Part shown: piece by piece, positions 17,680 to 27,829 of the stretch
Layout of the letters: each line of letters opens with the position of its first letter
Numbering within the stretch: the first letter of the stretch is position 1
Source of the DNA: an uncultured Bacteroidota bacterium
GTDB lineage: Bacteria > Bacteroidota > Bacteroidia > Chitinophagales > LD1
Reading direction: 5' to 3'
Length of the DNA stretch: 64,000 bases
Assembly (NCBI GenBank): GCA_937894725.1
Contig: CALAYL010000004.1
Location: 1 to 64,000 of the forward strand
Notes under the pieces: generated by a model
What the model was told of the DNA's origin: nothing
Seen by the model: only the letters and a program-made list of their open reading frames with translations
Databases searched by the model: none
Program-made: the position numbers and the translations under genes

Positions 17680-18899
17680 AATATATAATTTTCTTATTCT
17701 TATTTTTAAGTCACTTTGTAGCTAATGCTCAGGAGGAAGAATATAGCCTATACCAGCACATAAAAACACTAGCTTCAGATTCTTTACAGGGGAGACTGAC
17801 AGGTACTATTGGGGAAGCAATGGCAGCAGAGTATATTCAACACCAATTTAATGAACTAAAACTAATACCACTTCCTACGCATAATTTTATCCATGATTTT
17901 TCCTTTACCTATAATATAAATCCACATGCAGTTTCCCAAAACTCGATTGCTGTATCTGGAAAAAACGTGATAGCTTTCTTAGATAATGGCGCAAAATACA
18001 CGTTTGTAATTGGGGCTCATTACGATCATTTAGGACATAATGAATACAATCTCTCTACTGATATTAGCACTAAAGGTTTGATACATAATGGCGCTGATGA
18101 TAATGCCTCTGGTGTAGCTACTGTGCTTGAATTGGCCAGAATTTATAGTCAAAATAATATTGTCGAACCAGTAAACTATATATTTGCTTGTTTCTCTGGT
18201 GAAGAACTAGGCTTAATGGGGTCAAAGGCTGTTTCAAAAACAATAAAAGAAGAATACCCAAATACACGCTTGATGATAAATTTTGACATGGTAGGAAGAA
18301 TGGACTCGAACAATAATTTGAATATTGGAGGTGTTGGGACTTCTCCAGGTTTTGCTACAATATTGAACAATAAAAAGCCGAGTAATATTAATACGGTTTT
18401 TGATTCTAGTGGAGTTGGCCCATCTGATCACAGCTCTTTTTATCATCAAAATATTCCCGTTTTATTTTTCTTTACAGGCTTACATAGCGACTATCATAAA
18501 CCTACTGATGATACCGAAAAAATCAACTTGAGTAAAATGGCTATTATTCTCTCTTATGCATCTTCAGTAATTGATTCATTAGCAGAAAACCCAGATTTAA
18601 TATTCACCCCCACTAAATTAAAGGTAAAAGCGAATACGCCCGATTTTAAAATTACATTAGGTATTTTCCCAGATTATGGCGACTATGGAGATGGCTTACA
18701 TATTCAGGATGTAATTGAAGGTAAAGCAGCATTTATGTATGGTATGAAAAAAGGGGATATTATTACTAAAATTGATAAACGAAAAATTACCGATATTTAC
18801 ACCTATATGAACGCTTTATCATTGCTTAAAACAAATAAAATCTATACAATTTCATTCCTTAGAAATCAACAAATTCAAACTATAAAAATTAAATTTTAA
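17664..18899 (+). CDS. M28 family metallopeptidase with C-terminal PDZ-like domain
   Basis: An exported zinc aminopeptidase-like enzyme of 411 residues. The signal peptide is cleaved near ANAQ. The metal ligands expected for M28 are present: His119 and Asp121 (HYDHLG), Asp145 (GADDNASG), Glu180-Glu181, Asp208 (FDMVGR) and His284 (GLHSDYH). The last 80 residues resemble a PDZ domain (DGLHIQDVIEGKAAFMYGMKKGDIITKID). Two starts are possible: ATG at 17664, overlapping the cytochrome gene by 16 bp, or GTG at 17676, which overlaps its stop as GTGA and gives a neater signal peptide. Confidence 0.9.
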   Translation: MERQVKYIIFLFLFLSHFVANAQEEEYSLYQHIKTLASDSLQGRLTGTIGEAMAAEYIQHQFNELKLIPLPTHNFIHDFSFTYNINPHAVSQNSIAVSGKNVIAFLDNGAKYTFVIGAHYDHLGHNEYNLSTDISTKGLIHNGADDNASGVATVLELARIYSQNNIVEPVNYIFACFSGEELGLMGSKAVSKTIKEEYPNTRLMINFDMVGRMDSNNNLNIGGVGTSPGFATILNNKKPSNINTVFDSSGVGPSDHSSFYHQNIPVLFFFTGLHSDYHKPTDDTEKINLSKMAIILSYASSVIDSLAENPDLIFTPTKLKVKANTPDFKITLGIFPDYGDYGDGLHIQDVIEGKAAFMYGMKKGDIITKIDKRKITDIYTYMNALSLLKTNKIYTISFLRNQQIQTIKIKF

Positions 18900-18903
18900 C
18901 GTC

Positions 18904-20538
18904 ATGAACTTTTTCAGAACAAGCATCTTTTTCGTGTTTCTCATTTTTATTTCATTTCAAGCTACTTCTCAAACCGCTCCATTTGAGATTAGTCTTGAAC
19001 CTATAAGCATATCTGGGTTGGGAGGTATTCAATCGTTTGCTTTTGGACAGGCCAATGGAAAATGGTTGATTGTAGGAGGGCGGTTAGATGGGTTACACCA
19101 AAGACAACCTTTTGCAGCATTTGACATAGCAGGGCATAATAATCAACTTATTGTTGTAGATCCTGTTTCGCGCCAAAAATGGTCTTCTCCTTTAACTTCT
19201 TTACCTACTTCGATACAGGAGCAATTGAGCTCTACAAATATGGAGTTTTATCAGGAGGGAAATTATCTATACTGTATAGGCGGATATGGATTTAGCTCCA
19301 CAGCAAATGACCATACTACTTATGATAAACTTACAGCCATTAAAGTCGCTGATGTCATAAATGCAATTGTAAATGGCGCAAGTATCTCTCCATTTTTTCG
19401 GCAAATTACAGACGCACAGTTTCAAGTAAATGGTGGACGCTTAAAGAAAATTGATAATACCTATTATCTATTGGGTGGACATAAATTTATTGGAAGATAT
19501 AATCCCATGGGGCCAAATAACGGGCCAGGCTTTATACAAGAATATACGAATGCTATCAGAAAATTTAATATTCTAGATAATGATACATCGATTACAATTA
19601 CTCACCTGACTCCTCACATAGACAATACAAACCTACACCGCAGAGATTATAATGCAGAACAACAAATACTGTCAAATGGCAGAGAAGGTATTACTCTTTT
19701 TTCAGGCGTTTTTCAACCAACAGTAAATTTACCGTTTTTAAATTCCGTAACTGTAGATGCGAGTAACTATACAGTTAATAACACATTTCAACAATACTAC
19801 AATCACTACCATTGTCCAGTATTACCAATATTTTCAGCTCAAAAAAATGAAATGCATACTGTTTTCTTTGGTGGTATTGCCCAATTTTATGATAGTTTGG
19901 GCACATTAGTACAAGATGACAATGTTCCTTTTGTAAATACCATTGCTAGAGTAACTAGAGATAACTTGGGCAATATGGCAGAATATAAATTACCAACCAA
20001 AATGCCTTCACTACTAGGTGCTGGTGGAGAGTTTATTCCAAATTTAGCATTCCCACATTATAGAAATGAAGTTTTTAAGCTTGACAGTATTACATCAGAT
20101 AGTACGCTGATTGGCTATATTTATGGTGGTATCAGTAGTACTCAACCCAACATTTTTTTTATAAATAACGGCTCACAAAGCAATGCAAATAATCAAATTT
20201 TTAAAGTCTTTTTAAAGAAATCTACGATTTTGTCTGTGGATGATTTAAATGAATCTAGCATTGACAATCTAAATTTGATTATATATCCCAATCCTAATGA
20301 CGGCAAATTAAAGATAGCATTCAATTTAGCTAAAGTAGAAGATGTCACATTGACTATTCTCGATTTAAATGGAGCAGTAATTGATAAAACGATGCTTAGC
20401 AATTTAGTTATTGGTAAAAATTATTACGAAAAAGAAATTTCAAATAACTTAAGTGGTAGTACATACTTTATTTCTCTTGAAACAGCAAATAAAAAAACAA
20501 CGCATAAATTAGTATTGAAAAATAAAATGCATAGGTAA
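18904..20538 (+). CDS. Secreted kelch-like protein with T9SS sorting domain
   Basis: A 544-residue protein with a signal peptide (cleavage near ATSQ). The central region has repeated Gly-Gly motifs spaced like kelch beta-propeller blades (LIVGGRLDG, LYCIGGYGF, YYLLGGHKF, VFFGGIAQF, YIYGGISS). A T9SS type A sorting domain begins near LIIYPNPNDGK and runs about 80 residues to the end. It should be exposed on or released from the cell surface. It starts 4 bp after the M28 peptidase gene. Its ligand and any enzymatic activity are unknown. Confidence 0.8.
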   Translation: MNFFRTSIFFVFLIFISFQATSQTAPFEISLEPISISGLGGIQSFAFGQANGKWLIVGGRLDGLHQRQPFAAFDIAGHNNQLIVVDPVSRQKWSSPLTSLPTSIQEQLSSTNMEFYQEGNYLYCIGGYGFSSTANDHTTYDKLTAIKVADVINAIVNGASISPFFRQITDAQFQVNGGRLKKIDNTYYLLGGHKFIGRYNPMGPNNGPGFIQEYTNAIRKFNILDNDTSITITHLTPHIDNTNLHRRDYNAEQQILSNGREGITLFSGVFQPTVNLPFLNSVTVDASNYTVNNTFQQYYNHYHCPVLPIFSAQKNEMHTVFFGGIAQFYDSLGTLVQDDNVPFVNTIARVTRDNLGNMAEYKLPTKMPSLLGAGGEFIPNLAFPHYRNEVFKLDSITSDSTLIGYIYGGISSTQPNIFFINNGSQSNANNQIFKVFLKKSTILSVDDLNESSIDNLNLIIYPNPNDGKLKIAFNLAKVEDVTLTILDLNGAVIDKTMLSNLVIGKNYYEKEISNNLSGSTYFISLETANKKTTHKLVLKNKMHR

Positions 20539-20830
20539 CGAAGTGTATGAAATAAATACAGAATTCGGGATTGCTTTATCTTGAAATAGGTTTATATTTT
20601 CAACACCTAAGCCCGAACTTATCAAAGTTTTAGTTTTCGTAAATCAGACATAATACACCAAACTCAGCTTGTGGGTCAAAACCACAATAGCGTAAAAAGA
20701 AAGACAGCAATGATGTTCGACAACTTTCTAGATATTTAAATAACGAAGATAAAACAAGGCATCTCCATTATTTTTTAGACTTGTGTTGAGCAATTTTATC
20801 AAAAGTCATTAAAAAAAGTATCTTTAATCT
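20539..20830. other. Intergenic region, no gene seen
   Basis: 292 bp between the kelch-like gene and the 104-residue ORF. It holds a small hairpin-capable TTGTGG/CCACAA and a distant TTCGGG/CCCGAA pair. I see no coding sequence or RNA gene. Confidence 0.4.
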
Positions 20831-21145
20831 ATGATACAGCCCGCATTGATGATATACGACCCATCTAAAGAAACGCCTGGCAAACCTGATTTTAATCAGA
20901 CGATTCGTTACATATTTCAACATATCGATTTTGCTATCTCAGAAGATGAGGCGAATGTAATCACCGCCCTTTTTACTGAAGTATGGGACGACCTACATGG
21001 ACAAACAGTGACTCATGACGACCTCAAAGACAAGGTATTTGAACACTGTCGAAGTACATTTATGGTGTTTCATTCGCGTGAAAAAATAGATGCAGTTGTA
21101 AGTCTTATCATTGCCTATTTGCGTTCCATTGGCCAATTTATTTGA
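20831..21145 (+). CDS. Small uncharacterised protein upstream of menA
   Basis: A 104-residue, probably helical, acidic protein without signal peptide. I do not recognise its family. It ends 10 bp before the chosen menA start, so the two are probably co-transcribed. A sequence similar to the Bacteroidota -7 box (TATCTTTA) lies about 10 bp before the ATG. Confidence 0.6.
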   Translation: MIQPALMIYDPSKETPGKPDFNQTIRYIFQHIDFAISEDEANVITALFTEVWDDLHGQTVTHDDLKDKVFEHCRSTFMVFHSREKIDAVVSLIIAYLRSIGQFI

Positions 21146-21155
21146 TCGTATCTTC

Positions 21156-22058
21156 ATGAACCCAACTCTTGCCGCTTGGCTACATGCCTTTAGACTCCGT
21201 ACGCTTCCGTTAGCGTTGTCGGCTATTATTGTCGGTTCTTTTTTGAGCTATTCTACCACATTTGATGGTATTACTTTTTCGCTGGCCATAGCCACTACCT
21301 TGCTGCTCCAAATTCTCTCTAACCTTGCCAATGACTATGGCGATAGCCAAAAAGGTACCGACAATGACCAGCGAGTAGGACCCACACGAGCTATACAATC
21401 TGGGGTACTTTCATTTTCACAAATGAAAAAGGCGATTATTATCAATGTAGTTCTATGTCTTATTGTCGGTATTTCTTTAGTTTTTTATGCACTACAAAAC
21501 AGCTTTGTATTAGTAGGGTTTATAGCGCTCGGCATAGCTGCCATTGCAGCTGCTATCAAATATACGATGGGCAAATCGGCCTATGGCTATATGGGGCTGG
21601 GCGATATATTTGTATTGCTTTTTTTTGGGTTTGTAGGGGTGATGGGTAGCGCATATCTGCAATCTCAAACCATCGCTAATGAAGGCTGGATGATGGCTAT
21701 AGCCATAGGTTTTTTTGCTACCGCAGTACTCAATCTCAACAATATGCGCGACCGTGAGAGTGATGCAGCTGCAAACAAAAATACTTTAGTCGTAAAAATA
21801 GGCGCTAAACGAGCAGTAGTATATCAAAATGTATTGGTGATAGGTGGTATAGTAGCCTCGTTTGTCTATATATTTCAGCATGCGCTGAGTTGGAGTTATT
21901 TTCTACCTATGTTGTCGTATCCATTGTTTATCGTTTTTTTGATTCAAACACAAAAGGTAACCACAGCCAAAGCATATGATCCATTCCTTAAAAAACAAGC
22001 ATTGACTACCTTTTTGTTTGCCCTGCTTTTCATGGTTGGAACAATCTTACAATCTTGA
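21156..22058 (+). CDS. menA: 1,4-dihydroxy-2-naphthoate polyprenyltransferase
   Basis: Membrane UbiA-family prenyltransferase that attaches the isoprenoid tail in menaquinone synthesis. The first Asp-rich motif is NLANDYGDSQKGTDND with the usual GPTRAIQSG downstream; the second is NNMRDRESDAAANKNTL. Eight to nine hydrophobic segments are visible. I take the ATG at 21156 (300 residues, MNPTLAAWLHAFRLRTLPL), which matches the family N terminus; the frame is open 15 codons further upstream. Together with menF at 14139 this supports menaquinone-based respiration. Confidence 0.93.
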   Translation: MNPTLAAWLHAFRLRTLPLALSAIIVGSFLSYSTTFDGITFSLAIATTLLLQILSNLANDYGDSQKGTDNDQRVGPTRAIQSGVLSFSQMKKAIIINVVLCLIVGISLVFYALQNSFVLVGFIALGIAAIAAAIKYTMGKSAYGYMGLGDIFVLLFFGFVGVMGSAYLQSQTIANEGWMMAIAIGFFATAVLNLNNMRDRESDAAANKNTLVVKIGAKRAVVYQNVLVIGGIVASFVYIFQHALSWSYFLPMLSYPLFIVFLIQTQKVTTAKAYDPFLKKQALTTFLFALLFMVGTILQS

Positions 22059-22142
22059 TACGATAGAAAATGTTAAACAAAAAATCAACCTTAAGTTTTC
22101 TGCCTAGCACAAGGCAAATATTTACATCTAAAGACTAATATA

Positions 22143-22958
22143 TTACTCCGTTTTAAATTGTATAGGAATCGTCATTCTAACCGAAACTTCTTTTCCAGCT
22201 TGTTTACCAGGCTTAAAATTGGGCAAAAGACCAATTACATTTTCTGATGCTTTAGAAAATCCTTTGCTATCTGCACGTAAGGTTTTCACATCCGTGACTT
22301 TACCATTTGCCGCTATGACAAAACTAATCACCGCCTTGCCTTCTATACCCAACTCTCTCTCTCTATCGGGATAATCAAGATGCTTTTGGATAAAAGAAAA
22401 TAATGCTTTTTCGCCACCAGGAAAAGAAGGCATTTCCTCTACAATATAGGGTATAGTCGGTGGTTCGATTGCCTTAGGTGGCTCTACTACGCCTGTAGCT
22501 GCACCTTCGCCACCAGTACCACTCGGAACGCCTATATCAGTTCCAGAAGTAGCTCCGTGATCATTGTATGCTAGCATATTATCGTTGATGAAAGTGTCTT
22601 TGGGGCTTACATCTGCTACTTGTTCTTTTATCTTATAAGACTTGATTCTATTATCTACGGGCAACTTGGCAGCAGTAGGTGTAGTATTGATAGGCTTCGG
22701 AATTTCAATTTTAAGTATAGGTATTTTCTTTATTTTGATTACCGTTTCCACTATGGGTTCAGCCGCCTTTGAGAAAAAATGCTGAAATAGTTTTATGGAT
22801 AAAAATGAAACTATAAACGCACTAACGACTAGCATCATTGCAACAGCCATATTGCGTTCATAATTTAGTCGTAGTTGGTAGGCACCGTATGCGGTATTTC
22901 TTTTATCAAATACGATGTCTATCCATTGTTTTCCGAAAAGAGCTTGTTCGTTTTTCAT
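22143..22958 (-). CDS. TonB-family energy transducer protein
   Basis: A 271-residue protein with one membrane segment (about 35-55) after a short cytoplasmic N terminus. A linker follows, then a C-terminal TonB domain: FPGGEKALFSFIQKHLDYP, IEGKAVISFVIAANGKVTDVK, FKPGKQAGKEVSVRMTIPIQF. It should couple the ExbBD proton channel to outer-membrane receptors, or serve a related envelope role. No exbB/exbD or receptor gene is adjacent. Confidence 0.88.
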   Translation of the reverse strand: MKNEQALFGKQWIDIVFDKRNTAYGAYQLRLNYERNMAVAMMLVVSAFIVSFLSIKLFQHFFSKAAEPIVETVIKIKKIPILKIEIPKPINTTPTAAKLPVDNRIKSYKIKEQVADVSPKDTFINDNMLAYNDHGATSGTDIGVPSGTGGEGAATGVVEPPKAIEPPTIPYIVEEMPSFPGGEKALFSFIQKHLDYPDRERELGIEGKAVISFVIAANGKVTDVKTLRADSKGFSKASENVIGLLPNFKPGKQAGKEVSVRMTIPIQFKTE

Positions 22959-23047
22959 AATGTTGTGTTTATATCAAAACGTAGATTGGTCCGAATTTAC
23001 ACCACATTTATTGTCAAAAGATTGTCATATTTACAAAAACGACTGGA

Positions 23048-23413
23048 ATGACAACTATACAAACCATCTCTTTATACCTAATGGCGTCTATCTATGGCAT
23101 GGCGGGAATCAATCATTTTCGTAATTCTAAATTTTATTTGAGCATCATGCCCTCATTTTTACCGATGCCAGCATTTTTAAATTCACTTTCAGCTGTTGCC
23201 GAAATCTTATTGGCCATAGGTTTGCTATTTGCGACTACACGAAAAATAAGTGCATATCTAGTTATCGCTATGCTTATTGTGTTTTTTGTAGTTCATATCT
23301 CACACCTCATTACTCCACCTAAAATGGCTGAAGGAAAATATTGGGTACTTGTAGCTCGAATCCCTATTCAATTTATATTGATTTATTGGGCTTGGCTAGT
23401 GAGCAAATATTAA
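23048..23413 (+). CDS. DoxX-like membrane protein
   Basis: A 121-residue protein with four hydrophobic segments and the layout of the DoxX/MauE group (YGMAGINHFRNSKFY at the first loop, ALFNS-like second loop, HISHLI near the third segment). The activity is unknown; relatives are linked with redox or quinone processes. The last 4 bp overlap the end of the convergent aminopeptidase gene. Confidence 0.75.
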   Translation: MTTIQTISLYLMASIYGMAGINHFRNSKFYLSIMPSFLPMPAFLNSLSAVAEILLAIGLLFATTRKISAYLVIAMLIVFFVVHISHLITPPKMAEGKYWVLVARIPIQFILIYWAWLVSKY

Positions 23414-25812
23414 TACTTAAGTTTTGCGACAAATTCTTTTTGCCAGTCGAGTCCTTTAAAATCGGCTACTGCTTTTTCAAAAAATATTTTATTAGTGGCT
23501 GTTTTGGATAGGGTTGTAATCAGCGACTGCGCTTGTCCCGCCAATCTACGATTAGGATTTGAAAATGCATCTACTAGATTTTTTGCTAAGTCTTCATTAC
23601 AAAAATCAAGTTCCGAAATCACGCGCATCGCATTTCCTCTCGTTCTAAAATCATACGAGGCCGAAGTGTAATCGACCAACTCTTTTTGATGCGACAACTC
23701 TCCCAATTCAATGCTATTTTTAAGCCACATGACACGAATATTTTTAGCTATTCCATCTAGTTTGTCCGTGAGGGATAGGAATGCTTTTCGCTTTTCAGGA
23801 TTAAGTTTGCAAAGTTTATCGAGCGCCAATTCTATATTAGTGTACGAAGTATCCACCAATAATTTTGAGGCGAATTTTGTAATCGACAAATCCCCTTCAG
23901 GGTACTTTTCGATAGCCGCACGCCTAACCATAAAATCGCTATCAATTAGTGCTTTCTTAAATAACTCACCAGTGGCTTTTGTCTCATCTTTGCTAAGCTG
24001 ACTAAGTATTTCAGCTTTTAAATAGGTAGATGTAGAGGTATAAAAAATGTGCTGGAGATCTTTGTTTTTATTAGTTAATGCTATTTCTTTCATGGCCAAT
24101 AATGCTTGATATCTATCGATAAAATGATGGGCATTTTTTAATCTAAAAAGTAATTGCTCATAGCTATTTTCTTCTGTTATTTCTCGTATCAAATGTAAGC
24201 CAGCATCGGGAATTACGGTAATGAGCTTTTTGTGTTCTGCTAATTTATAAATGACCGTATCTTTTCCATTTTGTATCCAAAATCTTTTGGTATCAACACT
24301 TTTGTCTGTATAGTAAAATGCTATGTCTATAGGGAATTTGAAAAATCCTAATAGCGAATCGGTGGCTTGAGATTGTGTAAAAGCAACGTAGGCTTTACCG
24401 TCTTTTTCCCACTGTTTAATATGGAGTTTTGGATAACCACTTTTGTAAATCCACTGTTCAAAAAACCAATCGAGATTAATACCCGCATGCTCGACAAATA
24501 TTCTAAAAAAATCATGTGAATCGACCATGCCATAGGCATGTTTTTTGAGGTACTGAGTGATGCAATGTTTATATAGCGAATCACCTACAGTGTAACGAAG
24601 CATGTCGATCACAAAGCTGCCCTTTGGGTAATGGCGCGCTGAGCCTGCCTTAGAATGCGCTACTGGATAACTATTTTGATTATCGGCATTGATTGCTGAT
24701 TTCATTTCATTGAACTTTGACATTTCATATTGCTCTTGCCCATATACAGTAGCGGAAAATTGCTTGGCATAGTAGGTAGCAAAACTCTCGTGAAGCCAAT
24801 GGTGTGTAGCACTCCATTCTGTTATCATATCGCCAAACCACTGATGAGTCAACTCATGTGCATTGGTCGAAACATAGGGCCTTTCTATGTTTGCTCTATC
24901 ATCTAATAAATAAAAATCGCCATATATCGTAGTCGTAGTATTTTCCATAGCACCATACATGAAGTCTTGAACAGGGGTATTAGCATAGGTGGTCCAAGGG
25001 AACGGCAGTTGTAGTTCCTGCTGCATCCAATCCATCATATCGTTTGAATACCGATAGGTAGCCGCTACATCTTGAGGTCTATCGCTATAAAAATATTGCC
25101 GGCTCACTACACCCGATTTTGATACATAATCCTTGTAGCCATATTTATCTATCGCCAACATGACTAAATAAGGAGAATGCGGCTTAGTCATTTGATATAT
25201 CCAAGTAAAAGTACTGTCTTTATTCAGCTTTTTGCTTTTCAATTCGCCATTTGAGACTACCGTGTAGTTTGTATCAAATGTAATCGTAGTAGAGGTTATC
25301 ACTTTATCATTTACATCGTCATATGCCGGAAACCAATAGCGATTATCTATACCCTGACCTTGTGTCCATATTTGCTTACGAGATTTGTTTTGTGGGTCAT
25401 TCCAACCTATGAAATAAAGCCCCTTACGAGGTTGGGCAGTGTATTTTATTTTAAGTGAATAGGTATCTTTCCAACTGAGCGGAGTCGAGAAATAAATAGT
25501 TACCCCATACTCATCGGAAATAAAACGAAGTGGTAATTTGTTTTTAGTAAAATGGACTTCTTTGATATTGATAAAAGGCGCATCAAGAAAAATCGAATCT
25601 ATATCGGGCTGTGTTACTTTAAAAGAAAGTACCTCCTCCCCTATTATTTCACCATTTTGGGGATTAAACTTCACATCTAAATCTAAGGTAAGGGCATCAA
25701 AATTGTGTTCACGATATCGCCCGCCAATATCAGATACATGACAAAGCAGAGAATCCTGAGCAGAAGCTAAAAAAAAAGACGAAACGAGGAAAAACAAAAG
25801 GAAATTACGCAT
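23410..25812 (-). CDS. M1 family aminopeptidase
   Basis: An exported zinc metallopeptidase of 800 residues. The signal peptide is cleaved near LASAQ. The beta-sandwich N-terminal domain is followed by the exopeptidase motif YGAMENTTT and the zinc site HELTHQWFGD with the third ligand Glu in WLHESFA. The C-terminal third carries HEAT/ARM-like helical repeats. It removes N-terminal residues from peptides, probably in the periplasm or outside. It is convergent with the DoxX-like gene. Confidence 0.92.
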   Translation of the reverse strand: MRNFLLFFLVSSFFLASAQDSLLCHVSDIGGRYREHNFDALTLDLDVKFNPQNGEIIGEEVLSFKVTQPDIDSIFLDAPFINIKEVHFTKNKLPLRFISDEYGVTIYFSTPLSWKDTYSLKIKYTAQPRKGLYFIGWNDPQNKSRKQIWTQGQGIDNRYWFPAYDDVNDKVITSTTITFDTNYTVVSNGELKSKKLNKDSTFTWIYQMTKPHSPYLVMLAIDKYGYKDYVSKSGVVSRQYFYSDRPQDVAATYRYSNDMMDWMQQELQLPFPWTTYANTPVQDFMYGAMENTTTTIYGDFYLLDDRANIERPYVSTNAHELTHQWFGDMITEWSATHHWLHESFATYYAKQFSATVYGQEQYEMSKFNEMKSAINADNQNSYPVAHSKAGSARHYPKGSFVIDMLRYTVGDSLYKHCITQYLKKHAYGMVDSHDFFRIFVEHAGINLDWFFEQWIYKSGYPKLHIKQWEKDGKAYVAFTQSQATDSLLGFFKFPIDIAFYYTDKSVDTKRFWIQNGKDTVIYKLAEHKKLITVIPDAGLHLIREITEENSYEQLLFRLKNAHHFIDRYQALLAMKEIALTNKNKDLQHIFYTSTSTYLKAEILSQLSKDETKATGELFKKALIDSDFMVRRAAIEKYPEGDLSITKFASKLLVDTSYTNIELALDKLCKLNPEKRKAFLSLTDKLDGIAKNIRVMWLKNSIELGELSHQKELVDYTSASYDFRTRGNAMRVISELDFCNEDLAKNLVDAFSNPNRRLAGQAQSLITTLSKTATNKIFFEKAVADFKGLDWQKEFVAKLKY

Positions 25813-25904
25813 AAAAAATCAGTTGATTCGAAAAGAAGTGCAATATACTTAATTACATTTTTATTTGATTTTTATGGTTTAAATTAGTCTTCTAAAAAAT
25901 AACA

Positions 25905-27143
25905 ATGAAAAATTCTCTAGTATTCATTGCCATTCCATTTTTCTTTCTTTTGATAGGAGTCGAATTGCTTTACTTTTATATTATAAAACAGAAACGATAT
26001 CGACTCAATGATTCAATTACTAATCTCTCTTTAGGAATTGGTAATCAAGTAACTGGTGCGCTTACCAAATCACTAATTTTTGGATTGGTCATATGGGTTT
26101 ACGAAAACTATGCACTTTTCCATATTCCCAACAGTTGGGTTTCAATACTCATTTGTTTGGTTTTATATGACTTTTTATATTATTGGTCACATCGCTGGGG
26201 TCATACTGTCAGCCTTTTTTGGGGGGCTCACATTGTACACCATCAAAGTGAAGAGTATAACTTATCGGTAGCACTTCGACAGTCGTGGTTCCACAATTTA
26301 CTTGCCTTTTTCATATTTCTACCCTTACCATTATTAGGTTTTGATCCTCTCACGATAGGTATAGCAGGCGCAGTCAATTTGCTTTATCAATTTTGGATAC
26401 ATACAGAGGCGATTCGAAAATTACCATCGTGGTTTGAATTTGTGTTTAACACCCCTTCGCACCACAGAGTACATCATGGTATCAATCCAGAATATATTGA
26501 CAAAAACCATGCAGGCGTTTTTATGTTTTGGGATAGAATGTTTGGCACATTTCAAGCAGAAAATGAAACAAACGAAATTCAATATGGTATTACAACACCG
26601 CTGAACAGTTGGAATCCTGCATGGGCAAATTTTCATTTTTATGTAGAGCTATTTGATAAAATGAAAACTACAATAGGAATAAGACGAAAGCTATCTCTTT
26701 TTTTTCGGAAGCCAGGCTATGACCCAAGCCTAGATGAAGTAGTGCCTGTGCCCGAAATCACTAAACACAGATCAAAATATGATATAAAAGGTAGTTTCTT
26801 TATTCAATTATACTGTTTTGCCCAGTTTATGATTGTTACCCTAGGTGCCATTGCATATCTAGGCAATTTCAAAGAGCTGAGCTTGATATATAAACTTCTT
26901 TTTGCTGCTATCATTTTCTTTTCTATAGAAACAATAGGTGGTTTGTTTGAACAAAAGACATGGGCCATGTACGGAGAGCTTTTGCGTCTTGCTAGCATAG
27001 CGGCTGTGCTCAATATATTTTATTACCAATTTTATCCGCTTTGGTTAAAAACTATGTTAATAGCTACTTTTTCTACCGTAGGACTATTTTATGCAACCTA
27101 TGTATTACTTGTGCTGCCTGGCTTGACCAAGCTTAAAGTATAG
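25905..27143 (+). CDS. Sterol desaturase / fatty acid hydroxylase family membrane protein
   Basis: An integral membrane di-iron oxygenase family protein of 412 residues. The histidine clusters are at 96-100 (HRWGH), 109-113 (HIVHH) and 186-191 (HHRVHH), with a further His at 166. Several membrane helices precede them, and four more form a C-terminal extension (about 300-410). The organisation resembles alkylglycerol monooxygenase-like members rather than short hydroxylases. The substrate is probably a lipid but is not shown by the sequence. Confidence 0.87.
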   Translation: MKNSLVFIAIPFFFLLIGVELLYFYIIKQKRYRLNDSITNLSLGIGNQVTGALTKSLIFGLVIWVYENYALFHIPNSWVSILICLVLYDFLYYWSHRWGHTVSLFWGAHIVHHQSEEYNLSVALRQSWFHNLLAFFIFLPLPLLGFDPLTIGIAGAVNLLYQFWIHTEAIRKLPSWFEFVFNTPSHHRVHHGINPEYIDKNHAGVFMFWDRMFGTFQAENETNEIQYGITTPLNSWNPAWANFHFYVELFDKMKTTIGIRRKLSLFFRKPGYDPSLDEVVPVPEITKHRSKYDIKGSFFIQLYCFAQFMIVTLGAIAYLGNFKELSLIYKLLFAAIIFFSIETIGGLFEQKTWAMYGELLRLASIAAVLNIFYYQFYPLWLKTMLIATFSTVGLFYATYVLLVLPGLTKLKV

Positions 27144-27250
27144 GAAAAGCTACACTACTGACTATGCAATTGTTAATAATTACGATTGAAAAAAACTAAT
27201 TAATATGGCAAAATTGTGATATTCACACTTTATTTTACAAAACCAATTAA

Positions 27251-27763
27251 ATGAAAAACTTATTGCTCGTGGTTTGCCTTTTTCAAGCCTTTTCTAGTTT
27301 TGCTCAATTGCCCGCAGAACAAACCAATGTTACTATGTTTAGAAATATCCCTTGGGGCTCGCACCGCGACTCAATTTTTGTGGATGGCGTTAAGCAAGAC
27401 TTTGTAAAAGATAAATCTGCTCTTTCAAAAAACACCTACATGATAATCAATGACAATATGACTATCGGCAACGTAAGACTCAATAAAATCAACTACATAT
27501 TTAACGATGATGGTAGATTTACCAAAGTGCTTTTTGAAGGTCCAAAAGAAGATGCAGAACAAATGAAATTCATCTTGGATTATAAATTTGGCACTTTCAA
27601 AAATGAGAGTAAAGTAGATAACATAAGCTATAAGCAGTGGCTAGTAAAGGATGTCACATTTACCTTAGGCGTATATGAGTTTATGAAGTTTGAAGTAAAA
27701 ATCGAATCTAACTGGCAAGCTTCCATAGCTTATAAAAAGAACACTAGCGTAGATGACTTTTAA
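27251..27763 (+). CDS. Exported protein of unknown function
   Basis: 170 residues with a signal peptide (cleavage near SSFAQ). The mature protein appears to be an alpha/beta domain with the phrase FRNIPWGSHRDSIF near its start, a pattern I remember from unnamed periplasmic proteins that begin with a WGxS-type motif. No enzymatic residues are evident. It stands alone, with its own terminator downstream. Confidence 0.65.
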   Translation: MKNLLLVVCLFQAFSSFAQLPAEQTNVTMFRNIPWGSHRDSIFVDGVKQDFVKDKSALSKNTYMIINDNMTIGNVRLNKINYIFNDDGRFTKVLFEGPKEDAEQMKFILDYKFGTFKNESKVDNISYKQWLVKDVTFTLGVYEFMKFEVKIESNWQASIAYKKNTSVDDF

Positions 27764-27783
27764 AATTAAGCACCCAATATTTA

Positions 27784-27815
27784 AAACACCGTCCCTAGAG
27801 GCGGTGTTTCTTTTT
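27784..27815 (+). terminator. Terminator after the 27251 gene
   Basis: 8-bp stem AAACACCG/CGGTGTTT (27784-27791 and 27802-27809) with a 10-nt loop, followed by TTTCTTTTT on the plus strand. Confidence 0.85.
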
Positions 27816-27829
27816 AATTCTATATTGAA

